DNA from: JASJCP01 sp051155735
Lineage (GTDB): Bacteria; Cyanobacteriota; Cyanobacteriia; Cyanobacteriales; Xenococcaceae
Direction: 5' to 3'
NCBI GenBank assembly: GCA_051155735.1
Contig: DAXETX010000185.1
Span: 1 to 31,840 of the forward strand
DNA: 31,840 nucleotides
The notes beneath the pieces were generated by a model, which was given only the letters and a program-made list of their open reading frames with translations, made no database searches and had not been told where the DNA came from. This document shows, in pieces, positions 6,468 to 14,380 of the stretch (its first letter is position 1; every line of letters starts with the position of its first letter). Made by a program: the position numbers and the translations under genes.

Positions 6468-8825
6468 TTATTGTTTATTATTAAGCTTCTCAATTAATAG
6501 ATGCAAGGGATAACAAGCTAAGATTCCGCTAGCAGGTGCGATCGCCAGAAGCCAAACACCGATAGTAAATAAGAGATAAAAGCTAATTCCTAATCCGATC
6601 AAAGCGATCATTAAGGCAATTACTCGATGGCGTGTTGAGGGAAAAACTACCATAATGCTTCCTCCTACGCCACACCAGATACCAATCCACAAAAATTCTC
6701 CCCATTCAGGAAACCACCAGATCAGTTGACGCTTATCTTGGATGGCACTAATAATATTACTCGTCATTTGAGCGTGAATTACTACCCCTGAAACTCTTTG
6801 AGACTGTCTTTCATGACTGTAGGGAGTATAGTGTAAGTCTAGGTTATGTCCGATCACACCAATTAAAATAATTTTATCGGCGATCAGTTCTGCTAAATTC
6901 GCGTCTTGACTACCATTAAGAATGTCTCTTAAAGCAACAGTTTGGGGTTGCGTCGCACGATAATTGAGTAGTATTTGATAGCCTAAACTTTCGGTTTCTG
7001 GAAGCTGATAACCACCACTGTAAGATTTGAACCGGGGCAAAACGCGATCGCCAATTGTTAAACTATCTTTTGTGCGTTGTGTGGGAGGATAGTCGAGATA
7101 ATGCAGTGCTAAACGCAAACTTAGAGAATGACTACTCTGACAAACGCGATCTGGTGACATTCCTAAAATTTGGCGGCGAATTACCCCATCTGAGTCTAGG
7201 GGAATGTTACTAAATCCTACTTGGGCAAGAGGAAGATCGGGAGGTTTAATCCCAATCATTTCAGAAGTTTGACTTTTAATGCGACAGATGGCAAAAAAAT
7301 TATCCCTTGCTGCGATCGCCTGTTCTAATTCTGGGGTAAAAGGAAAGTCATGAATAATATCAGAAGTGATTACTTTCGGGTTAAAGGGCTGAATTTTTTG
7401 TAATAACTGCAATAAAGCTGCATCTCCCAAAGAACCCCGCCCTGTCAGTTGATTTTGCTCTTGATATTGAATATCTTGATCGTCAACTGTAATAATCAAT
7501 AAGCGGTTATCTCTCACTTCTGCGACTCGCCAACTCATCGCCCGATCAAAAGCTTTTAGTTCCCAAAATTGTAACCAGCCCCAAGATTGTACCAAAGAAA
7601 TCAAACAAGTCGCGATCGCGCTTGTCATAAAAACAGTTGGAAAATTATGCCAGCAAATCCTTTTTTTCGCAGTATTTTGCCAGATTTTAGCTTTTTTTAC
7701 CCTTTTTTTGGCTTTATTTTCTCGTAAATCTTGCCATCGCAGCGGAACGACCGTCGGATTTTGATAAATTATTGGTAGCCAACTACTGTAAGGATATTTT
7801 CCTTCCCATCCTTGCAAACGTTCTCTAGCTTGTCTTACTGCCAAACCTAAAGACAATCCTGCTTCATATGCTGAGAGTAAATAGCGTAAAAATTCTTGAG
7901 CAATACGATCTGGGATATACTCTTTCATAACTATAGTTTGTGGTAAAGACAGTTGACCCAAAGCAAAAGCTAAACCCAAACCATCACAAGAATTAAATAT
8001 CGCTAATTGTAATCCTTGATTAATCGCCTTTTTCAGAGCATATTTCAAATCAGTAATAGTTAAAGTTTCACAACTATTAAGATAGATTACTCCTCGTTGT
8101 TCAATAGTTTCACTATGTCCTGCAAAAAAAACAATATCCCAAGATTCTTCCCATAAATAATCATAGAGTTCTTGACGTTGAGGTTCTACTAAAACTTGCG
8201 AATCAATATTTTCTAAACTGGTTAAAATTGCTAAATCGCTGTTAACATCGATGCCAACACTGTTACCCAAAACCACCAAGATTCTGACTTGAGAAGTTGA
8301 TTTTTGCGAATTGTAGCCAGTTATTCGCTCAAAATTTAAGCTGCTGACACTTATTTCTACTTGTTCGTAAGCTTCAATAAAACGCCACATACTCCAGGGA
8401 AGTTGATGTAGCTGTAAATTGTCACTACATAAAATTAATCTCGTAGGTTCTTTGAGGTCGAGGATATCTCTTAATTTTAATTCAATATTGTAAAAGCTCG
8501 GAGCTTGTAACCATTGATGAAACTCTTGTTGTAGGCGATCGCCCCATAACTTTAACTGATACCAAGAATTAATTGAACCATCGTAAAAAATACCTTTGGG
8601 TTTAATGCGTTGCTTAAAATCTAGCTGTCGATAATGAGTTTGCCAGGTTTCGAGGTATTGTAATAACTGTGGTGCTGGCGGTAGTTTTCCCGATACTTCT
8701 AGATCGAAACTTTGCCCTTCAAATCCCATTTGGAGGCTAAGCGCAAATCCGTGTTCAAACTCCCCATCAATTTTTAAGATTACTATTCTCACCACTTTTG
8801 CCCACTCTGAAGCTAATCTTAGCAA
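6468..8825 (-). CDS. CHAT peptidase domain fused to CHASE2 sensor domain, membrane protein
   Basis: The 785-residue protein has an uncharacterised N-terminus (1-175), then a CHAT (caspase-HetF-associated with TPRs) domain at about 180-360 with the Cys-protease dyad visible: FAGH (H237) and IFNSCDG (C280). A basic linker (about 370-390) leads to a membrane helix (about 397-415), an extracytoplasmic CHASE2 domain (about 416-700; LKAFDRAM, LIITVDDQDI, VIGHNLDLHYTPYS), and three C-terminal membrane helices (about 711-727, 734-752, 755-775). The likely reading is a cytoplasmic peptidase controlled by an external sensor. CHASE2 usually precedes a kinase or cyclase; here the output sits N-terminal. 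It begins 12 bases after the DUF1822 gene, in a unit with the sigma-like gene. Substrate and signal are unknown. Confidence 0.88.
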   Translation of the reverse strand: MLRLASEWAKVVRIVILKIDGEFEHGFALSLQMGFEGQSFDLEVSGKLPPAPQLLQYLETWQTHYRQLDFKQRIKPKGIFYDGSINSWYQLKLWGDRLQQEFHQWLQAPSFYNIELKLRDILDLKEPTRLILCSDNLQLHQLPWSMWRFIEAYEQVEISVSSLNFERITGYNSQKSTSQVRILVVLGNSVGIDVNSDLAILTSLENIDSQVLVEPQRQELYDYLWEESWDIVFFAGHSETIEQRGVIYLNSCETLTITDLKYALKKAINQGLQLAIFNSCDGLGLAFALGQLSLPQTIVMKEYIPDRIAQEFLRYLLSAYEAGLSLGLAVRQARERLQGWEGKYPYSSWLPIIYQNPTVVPLRWQDLRENKAKKRVKKAKIWQNTAKKRICWHNFPTVFMTSAIATCLISLVQSWGWLQFWELKAFDRAMSWRVAEVRDNRLLIITVDDQDIQYQEQNQLTGRGSLGDAALLQLLQKIQPFNPKVITSDIIHDFPFTPELEQAIAARDNFFAICRIKSQTSEMIGIKPPDLPLAQVGFSNIPLDSDGVIRRQILGMSPDRVCQSSHSLSLRLALHYLDYPPTQRTKDSLTIGDRVLPRFKSYSGGYQLPETESLGYQILLNYRATQPQTVALRDILNGSQDANLAELIADKIILIGVIGHNLDLHYTPYSHERQSQRVSGVVIHAQMTSNIISAIQDKRQLIWWFPEWGEFLWIGIWCGVGGSIMVVFPSTRHRVIALMIALIGLGISFYLLFTIGVWLLAIAPASGILACYPLHLLIEKLNNKQ

Positions 8826-8837
8826 AAGTTACCAAGA

Positions 8838-9785
8838 CTAAATAGTAAAAGTTTCTATTTGAGTTTGTTGAGCCAGACAAATTTTAATCCCAAAAGTTTC
8901 TTCTGATGCGCCACTAAAGCGAAACTCAATAGTTTTAGTATCATTAGCTTGTGCGTGCATTACAGATTGTTGCTGTTCGTCTAAAATAAAAATTTCTAAT
9001 CCTTTAGGAAGATAGTTATCATTACCCGTCGGACAGATTTTTACCGAGATATCTAAATCCGCTTCTTGTTCTTTGATACAAATAATCAGAGCAATTGTGA
9101 TAGTATTTTGATCTGAAATTATATCTAATAATTTAACTCTACATATTTCCTCATTTAAAGTTTCTTGGGGAAGCATATTACCTCGTAATTGTTGAGGCTT
9201 TCTAAAACTAAAATTAAGTGTAGGGAGGAAGACTTCATCGGTAACTAACCAACCTGGTTCAACTTTTCCGATCAACCATCGTTTGAGTTGAGTTATGCAA
9301 GTTTTAGATTCTTTTTGAGATTTTAGACTACGCAAATACTCAACTATTTCGATACTCGGTTTGAGTTGTGACAGTAAGACTTTTTCTGAAGTAAACTCTT
9401 GAATAAATCCTAAAATTCTGGCTCTTTCTAAAGCTGGTTCAAACTTTACTGCTATATAGGCAATTCTATTTTCTTTAGCTTCAGGAGAAATTAGTAAAAA
9501 TTCCGCATTAGGTTCAACCAAGCAACATTCGACTTTACCATATTGAGGAATATCTAAATCTGCTACATTCATCAAAGATTGCATAATTGGATTCCAACTA
9601 TCACTAGTTTTAAGACTAGTAACCCAGCCCGAATAATTTAAATAATTATTGACTGCCAATACAGCCAAAGTATTTTGATAAACTTGTTTAGCTTTTAAAG
9701 CATTTGCCTGGTGACGACTAAATTGCTCTGCTTGAATGTGAGCGGATAAAACTAATGATACTGGAAAACTCTGGGAATGTAGCAT
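8838..9785 (-). CDS. DUF1822 family protein
   Basis: This 315-residue soluble protein of unknown function matches the cyanobacterial DUF1822 family by recognition of WNPIMQSLMNVADLDIP (about 65-81), the following KVECCLVEP, and RIAYIAVKF (about 107-115). The second half, after about residue 200, is a beta-rich region with alternating hydrophobics (ITIALIICIKEQ, LDISVKICPTG, GLEIFILDEQ). No catalytic motif, signal peptide or membrane helix is visible. It lies between the sigma-like gene (34-base gap) and the CHAT-CHASE2 gene (12-base gap). From memory, such triplets recur in cyanobacteria; if so, this protein may link the regulator to the protease. Confidence 0.8.
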   Translation of the reverse strand: MLHSQSFPVSLVLSAHIQAEQFSRHQANALKAKQVYQNTLAVLAVNNYLNYSGWVTSLKTSDSWNPIMQSLMNVADLDIPQYGKVECCLVEPNAEFLLISPEAKENRIAYIAVKFEPALERARILGFIQEFTSEKVLLSQLKPSIEIVEYLRSLKSQKESKTCITQLKRWLIGKVEPGWLVTDEVFLPTLNFSFRKPQQLRGNMLPQETLNEEICRVKLLDIISDQNTITIALIICIKEQEADLDISVKICPTGNDNYLPKGLEIFILDEQQQSVMHAQANDTKTIEFRFSGASEETFGIKICLAQQTQIETFTI

Positions 9786-9819
9786 AAAACTTATAGTTTA
9801 GGTTTTCAATAATATTGGT

Positions 9820-10773
9820 TTAACTTTTGAACTCTTTCTCAAATAAAGCTTTAAACTTTTGGCAATTGCGTTGAAAAAAACTGCTCAAAGTAGGAATACT
9901 TATTTTCAATTCTTGAGCAATTTCTTGCCAAGTATGCCCCGATAATCTCCCAAGCGCAATCTGTCTAAAATTAGCTTGAGGATGATTTTTAATAAAGACC
10001 GATTTAAAAATATTATTTTCATCTTGTTCAATATATTTATAAAGCAAATCTGATAAATTAGGTTGATTTGGTTGATGCACAAAATTTTCCCAATCTGACC
10101 AAAAAGGAATTTCGATTGTATGAGGAATTCTAAATTGTTGGCGACATTTAATTAAATTTTTTTCAAGTTGAAAGTTAACCCAATTCATAAACTTTTTGTT
10201 GCCTCTTTCTGGATCATAAAGTTCAATTTTAGTACAAACATATACTAAAGTTTCTGTCACTGCTTCTTCGTAAACCAATTTATCAAACTGAGTAGGTAAT
10301 CCTTGGTAACGAAGCTTAATTAAGCGTTGAGATAATTTGATCGCTTTAATTAATTCTTGAAGGGCGTGACTTCTAAGCCCACTATTAGGAAGAGTCTGTT
10401 GGGCTGCTAATGCTAATTTTTTTAGTTTTAGATCATCTAAAGTAATTCTAAAGGCTTGATATTGTAAGGTATAAAGCCATTGCAGAGTTGAAGGAAGTGA
10501 ATTAAATTGTTGGATTTTTATGGCGATAGATTTTAAAAGTTTTGCTTGAACTTCTTGATATATTTCTAAATAAATACCTGATAACATTTGACCATTATAC
10601 TGACGACAGATAGGACGAGAACGTAAAACTAACTCAACTATTTCTTGAAGAGGAATACTCAAACTTTCCAGTTGCCAATTTTGGTTTTGTTGATAAGCTT
10701 GTTGTAAAAGTTGCTGGAGTTTCTGTTGACGATAATTACTATTTTCATGGTCAAATATATAACTAGCAGGCAT
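9820..10773 (-). CDS. Sigma-70-like transcription factor
   Basis: In this 317-residue protein, residues about 165-215 resemble sigma region 2 as found in divergent cyanobacterial sigma-like proteins (YEEAVTETLVYVCTKIELYD, then FMNWVNFQLEKNLIK). A C-terminal helix-turn-helix (TWQEIAQELKISIPTLSSFF, about 280-299) resembles region 4 or a LuxR-type HTH. The first 160 residues are helical and Gln/Leu-rich with no known motif. It may be a sigma factor for a small regulon or a sigma-derived DNA-binding protein without core-polymerase binding; sequence alone does not decide. It is the first gene of the co-directional set with DUF1822 and CHAT-CHASE2 and is divergent from rnc across 201 bases. Confidence 0.72.
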   Translation of the reverse strand: MPASYIFDHENSNYRQQKLQQLLQQAYQQNQNWQLESLSIPLQEIVELVLRSRPICRQYNGQMLSGIYLEIYQEVQAKLLKSIAIKIQQFNSLPSTLQWLYTLQYQAFRITLDDLKLKKLALAAQQTLPNSGLRSHALQELIKAIKLSQRLIKLRYQGLPTQFDKLVYEEAVTETLVYVCTKIELYDPERGNKKFMNWVNFQLEKNLIKCRQQFRIPHTIEIPFWSDWENFVHQPNQPNLSDLLYKYIEQDENNIFKSVFIKNHPQANFRQIALGRLSGHTWQEIAQELKISIPTLSSFFQRNCQKFKALFEKEFKS

Positions 10774-10974
10774 TGGCTTGACCTGAATCTGTGTTAGAAA
10801 AAAGAGAAATCTGGCACTAAGAAATAAGGCAAACCCAAAATATTTAGCTCAGTAGCAAGCTTTTGATCTTGCATTGCTCAAGGTTTTTTTATTCCTAATA
10901 AGTTACTTTTAGATTTAAGGTTAAGATTATGCTTTTCGTAATAAAACTTAATATTTGTTCGACTATAAAAAAAT

Positions 10975-11673
10975 ATGGTGAACTTAGAAATTCCTCCTAT
11001 TCGCGATCGCACTTTGTGGCGATTAGCTCTAACTCATCGTTCTTACACCAATGAAGCGTCTCAAATAGCCAAAAATAATGAGAGGTTAGAGTTTTTAGGC
11101 GATGCTGTCCTAGGATTTGTCGTCGGCGAACTACTATATAAACTTTATCCCGAAATGAGCGAAGCCCAATTGACTCGTTTGCGTTCTCAACTAGTAGATG
11201 AAACACAGCTAGGAAAACTCGGAGCAGAACTAGGACTAGGAAAGCTAATATATTTGGGTAAAGGCGCGGAAAAAGACGGGGGAAGAAAGAATCTAGCTTT
11301 ACTCAATGATACTTTTGAAGCTATTATCGGGGCTTATTTTCTCGATGCAGGAATTGAAGCAGTGAGTAGTTACATTCAGCCTGTGTTTGCCAGGTTGGCA
11401 CAAAATTTAGTTCAAAAACAAACTGATGCGGAAGTAACCAACTTTACTGATACTAAAAATCAGTTACAGCAATGGGCATTAGCTAATTATCATCAATATC
11501 CCATTTATGAAATTATCTCGGAGCAAGGACCAGATCATGCTAAAGAATTTACGGTTCAAGTCTCAATCCAAGAACGAGTTTATGGGATGGGAAAGGGTCG
11601 TCGCAAAAAAACAGCCCAAAAACAAGCAGCAGCAGTAGCACTAAAAAAAATTCAAACCGATTATCCGGAATAG
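10975..11673 (+). CDS. rnc: Ribonuclease III
   Basis: This enzyme cleaves double-stranded RNA in rRNA and mRNA processing. The catalytic signature NERLEFLGD is at 35-43 (E39, D43), with the second acidic pair in NDTFEAIIGA (D112, E115). A C-terminal dsRNA-binding domain runs from about 155 to 228 (QLQQWALANYH ... GKGRRKKTAQKQAA). At 232 residues it has the normal length for the family. Upstream, a T-run (10884-10890) lies in the divergent region with the sigma-like gene, but no convincing stem adjoins it. ATG 10975 is the first start that keeps the N-terminal helix; no strong ribosome-binding site is visible. Cyanobacteria often carry more than one RNase III, so which paralogue this is cannot be told. 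Confidence 0.95.
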   Translation: MVNLEIPPIRDRTLWRLALTHRSYTNEASQIAKNNERLEFLGDAVLGFVVGELLYKLYPEMSEAQLTRLRSQLVDETQLGKLGAELGLGKLIYLGKGAEKDGGRKNLALLNDTFEAIIGAYFLDAGIEAVSSYIQPVFARLAQNLVQKQTDAEVTNFTDTKNQLQQWALANYHQYPIYEIISEQGPDHAKEFTVQVSIQERVYGMGKGRRKKTAQKQAAAVALKKIQTDYPE

Positions 11674-11723
11674 TAGCAAAAAAAGCGACACATAGGTGTT
11701 GTAGGGTAGGAGAATGAATTAGC

Positions 11724-11772
11724 AATCAACCATCAACAATTAACTATGAACCATCAACAATTAACCATAATT
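11724..11772 (+). repeat. Heptanucleotide repeat array overlapping the start of the deacetylase gene
   Basis: Seven consecutive heptads: AATCAAC, CATCAAC, AATTAAC, TATGAAC, CATCAAC, AATTAAC, CATAATT. A 17-base block (AACCATCAACAATTAAC) is repeated exactly at 11728-11744 and 11749-11765, a period of 21 (three heptads). The fourth heptad supplies the start codon of the next gene. It resembles the STRR repeats known from cyanobacteria. Confidence 0.8.
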
Positions 11773-12663
11773 TATTCCGATCGATTCTTAGAACATAAAA
11801 CTGGCTATGGTCATCCTGAAAGACCTGAAAGATTAACTGCTATTGTTCAAGCTTTGCAGCAAGTTACTTGGCAAAAACAATTAGAATGGCGATCGCCAAG
11901 CCAACGGAATCCGTTACCCTACATTGAGCAAATTCATACTCCTGAACACATTAACCGCATCGCCAGAGTTGCAGCTAAGGGGGGTGGTTATCTAGAGAGT
12001 GATACTCCTATTTCTTCCCAAAGTTATGATGTAGCGTTGCTAGCAGTTGCTGCTTGGTTAGATGGTATCGATGCAGTTTTAGCACAGCAGAACCCAGCTT
12101 TTGTGATCGCCCGTCCCCCTGGACATCACGCCACAAAAGACCAAGCTATGGGATTTTGTCTGTTTTCTAACGCAGCGATCGCAGCCTGTTATGCCTTAGA
12201 ACAACCAGGAATCAATCGGGTAGCGATTCTCGACTGGGATGTGCATCATGGTAATGGCACAGAAGCGATTGTGCAAGATTATCCGAATTTGGCTTATTGT
12301 TCTTTGCACCAGCATCCTTGTTATCCAGGAACGGGGAGTAAGAGCGATCGCGGTATCTATAATAATATTTTGAATTTACCAGTGTTTCCTGGTAGTGATA
12401 TCCACGACTATCAATCTTTATTTGAACAAGAAGTTATGCCTTTTCTCAAAACATTTAAGCCAGATTTATTAATTGTTAGTGCTGGTTATGATGCCAATCA
12501 TCACGACTTGATCGCAGAAATATCTTTGCAACCATCAGATTACGGATTGTTGACTCAATATTTAACTCAAATTACCAATTTAATTTTGTTTGGCTTAGAA
12601 GGAGGTTATGATTTAGACACTTTGGGTCAATCGGTAGTTGCTACTTTAGCCAGTTGTTTGTAA
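11746..12663 (+). CDS. Histone deacetylase superfamily (AcuC/acetylpolyamine amidohydrolase-like) hydrolase
   Basis: A Zn-dependent deacetylase of the arginase/deacetylase fold, 305 residues. Motifs: GHPERPERL (22-30), RPPGHHA (123-129, catalytic H127/H128), and ILDWDVHHGNGT (161-172) with metal ligands D165 and H167. SAGYDANHHD near 245-254 carries the third ligand Asp, and EGGYD lies near the C-terminus. The bacterial substrate is unknown (acetylated lysine, acetoin-related or polyamine). The N-terminal residues MNHQQLTII are encoded inside a heptad repeat array, so this end is probably recent and variable. The gene stands alone between rnc and the DICT kinase. No good ribosome-binding site precedes the ATG. 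Confidence 0.92.
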   Translation: MNHQQLTIIYSDRFLEHKTGYGHPERPERLTAIVQALQQVTWQKQLEWRSPSQRNPLPYIEQIHTPEHINRIARVAAKGGGYLESDTPISSQSYDVALLAVAAWLDGIDAVLAQQNPAFVIARPPGHHATKDQAMGFCLFSNAAIAACYALEQPGINRVAILDWDVHHGNGTEAIVQDYPNLAYCSLHQHPCYPGTGSKSDRGIYNNILNLPVFPGSDIHDYQSLFEQEVMPFLKTFKPDLLIVSAGYDANHHDLIAEISLQPSDYGLLTQYLTQITNLILFGLEGGYDLDTLGQSVVATLASCL

Positions 12664-12696
12664 GATTGGCAATTATGCATTAAGGTGAATCCCTGC

Positions 12697-12719
12697 AAAG
12701 TTTAAACTTTAAAGTTTAA
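12697..12719 (+). repeat. AT-rich palindrome with adjoining direct copy
   Basis: AAAGTTTAAACTTT (12697-12710) is a perfect 14-base palindrome. AAAGTTTAA recurs immediately after it (12711-12719). It lies between the deacetylase stop and the DICT-kinase start and could be a protein-binding site or a weak terminator without a T-run. Confidence 0.35.
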
Positions 12720-12827
12720 TTTCTCACAATTTAGCAAAGACTAATATCTATAACTAGATGATTTATTCTCAAGGGTTACTTCTGCAATATTGCTTTTGTA
12801 GTTTAGCTATCTAACCCCAGGGGAGAA

Positions 12828-12849
12828 TCACAGAAACTCTGTTTCGTGA
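12828..12849 (+). promoter_or_regulatory. Hairpin abutting the start codon of the DICT kinase gene
   Basis: TCAC-a-GAAAC (12828-12837) pairs with GTTTC-GTGA (12841-12849) around a three-base loop with one bulged A. The ATG begins at 12850. It would place the start region next to a stable stem and displace GGGGAG (12820-12825) as a ribosome-binding site. It may limit translation, or the real start may be ATG 12862. Confidence 0.4.
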
Positions 12850-14217
12850 ATGAAAGTCATAATGAATAGCAATTTATCTCTATATCAAATAGTTCAAGAA
12901 AATGGAACTTCTTTACCTTCTGTTGAGATAAGTGCCATTACCTTAAATTTTTGCATCAAATCAGTTTTTGAGCTACTTCAAGAACAACAATTAAATCCTA
13001 CTATTTGGGTCAAAACACCCCAGTCGCAAAACTGGTTAGAAACTCTTAGCCAATATCAACAAGCAATTCCTCAAAGTAAGATTTATTTATGTAGTGAACA
13101 ACTTATAAGCGATCGCAAACTTGCTTATATTCCGATTCAGTTAGTCAATAACTCTTGGTTAAAGCGAGAGTGCTTTTTAGCGATCTTATCAGAAACTTTT
13201 TCCTGTTTAATTTTAGCGCAGTGGCAAACTGGCAAGATTTGGCAAGGTAGTTCGGGAAAAAGACTCCAGCAACCTTATTTACAAATGGTGTTTAGTTTTG
13301 CACCAACAACTATTCAAGTATTTCTCAATGGCTTAAAAAGTGCGATCGCTGATGCCTCAGTTTCGGCAATAGATTTAGTTCCTATCGGATTAGCAGAGCC
13401 TCAACTCCAAAGTCATTTATTAACCAAACAAATTCAAATTATTGAATCTTTACAAAAAACTCTCAATAAATTTACCTATAAACCCCCAGGGGGGGAAACT
13501 GTTTCTGCTACTCTCGGATTACAAAATAATTTTTTGAGTAATTTAGTCCAAGAGTTACGCTCTCCAATCACTCATATGAAAACTGCTTTAAGTTTATTAG
13601 AGTCGAAGCAGATCAAAGGGGAACAGCGTCAACGCTATTTAAGAATGTTAGAACGAGAATGTGAGCGTCAAAACTCTGTAGTTAGCGGTTTATTCGCTTT
13701 ATTACAATTAGATAATTTTGTCGAGTCAGAAATCGTTTACTTAGAAGAATTAGTCCCAGGTATTGTCAGTACCTATCAACCTCTAGCTACCGAAAAACAA
13801 ATTCAGTTGGGTTATACTATCCCTTCAAGTCTTCCCCCCGTACAGTGTCCCAATTCGTGGTTAAGACAGATAATAGTGCAACTACTTAATAATAGTTTGC
13901 AATTTACACCCGCTAATGGTCGCGTGTTCGTTCAAGCTAATGCCAAAAATGAGTTTGTCGAAATTATGATTAGCGATACAGGAATCGGCATCGATCCTAA
14001 AGAATTAAATAATATCTTCGACAGTTTTTATCGGACGGGAAAAGTCGGAAATCAATCTTTTGCCCATGCTGGTTTGGGTTTAACCATAGTACAGCAACTA
14101 GTAGAACGTTGTAATGGCAAAATTTCTGTAAGTAGTCAATTAGGTAAGGGTTCGACTTTTACTATTTTGTTACCAGTATTACCTTCTGATTTAGTCGATC
14201 TTGCTACTGAAGCATAA
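12850..14217 (+). CDS. DICT-domain sensor histidine kinase homologue lacking the H-box histidine
   Basis: In this 455-residue protein, residues 1 to about 190 resemble the DICT sensory domain associated with cyanobacterial two-component proteins. A HisKA-like helical pair follows (about 225-290) in which the H-box reads NLVQELRSPIT: the phospho-accepting His is Gln234 (codon CAA, 13549-13551). The HATPase_c domain (about 325-450) looks complete: N-box IIVQLLNNSLQFTP, G1 ISDTGIGID, F-box FDSFYRT, and G2 GLGLTIVQQL. So ATP binding is expected but self-phosphorylation on the usual His is not. There is no membrane segment and no response regulator adjacent. It may be a regulatory pseudokinase or act with a partner. 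The start could be ATG 12850 or 12862. Confidence 0.85.
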   Translation: MKVIMNSNLSLYQIVQENGTSLPSVEISAITLNFCIKSVFELLQEQQLNPTIWVKTPQSQNWLETLSQYQQAIPQSKIYLCSEQLISDRKLAYIPIQLVNNSWLKRECFLAILSETFSCLILAQWQTGKIWQGSSGKRLQQPYLQMVFSFAPTTIQVFLNGLKSAIADASVSAIDLVPIGLAEPQLQSHLLTKQIQIIESLQKTLNKFTYKPPGGETVSATLGLQNNFLSNLVQELRSPITHMKTALSLLESKQIKGEQRQRYLRMLERECERQNSVVSGLFALLQLDNFVESEIVYLEELVPGIVSTYQPLATEKQIQLGYTIPSSLPPVQCPNSWLRQIIVQLLNNSLQFTPANGRVFVQANAKNEFVEIMISDTGIGIDPKELNNIFDSFYRTGKVGNQSFAHAGLGLTIVQQLVERCNGKISVSSQLGKGSTFTILLPVLPSDLVDLATEA

Positions 14218-14291
14218 ATACGACTAAATTTCCCCCTCCCTAGGATAAGGATGTTAGATTTTGCTCAATTAAGATAATATCTCCAAGGAAG

Positions 14292-14349
14292 TTGAGAATA
14301 TTGCTAAGTCTGCTGTAACTAAAAACAGACTAAATATTCTTGATTTTTT
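14292..14349 (+). terminator. Terminator-like hairpin in the sodB leader
   Basis: The outer stem runs TTGAGAATATT (14292-14302) with AATATTCTTGA (14333-14343), two wobbles included. The inner stem is AGTCTG (14307-14312) with CAGACT (14326-14331). TTTTTT (14344-14349) follows directly. It ends 31 bases before the sodB ATG, so it either ends the DICT-kinase transcript or acts as an attenuator in the sodB leader. Confidence 0.6.
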
Positions 14350-14380
14350 CGCTCAAATATTTTTTAAGAGGACGAACACT

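Noticed and set aside
10855..10890. Possible terminator in the sigma-like/rnc divergent region (T7 at 10884)
   Set aside because: The nearby stems (GCAAG/CTTGC, CTTG/CAAG) are only 4-5 pairs and do not adjoin the T-run cleanly; no plus-strand gene precedes it.
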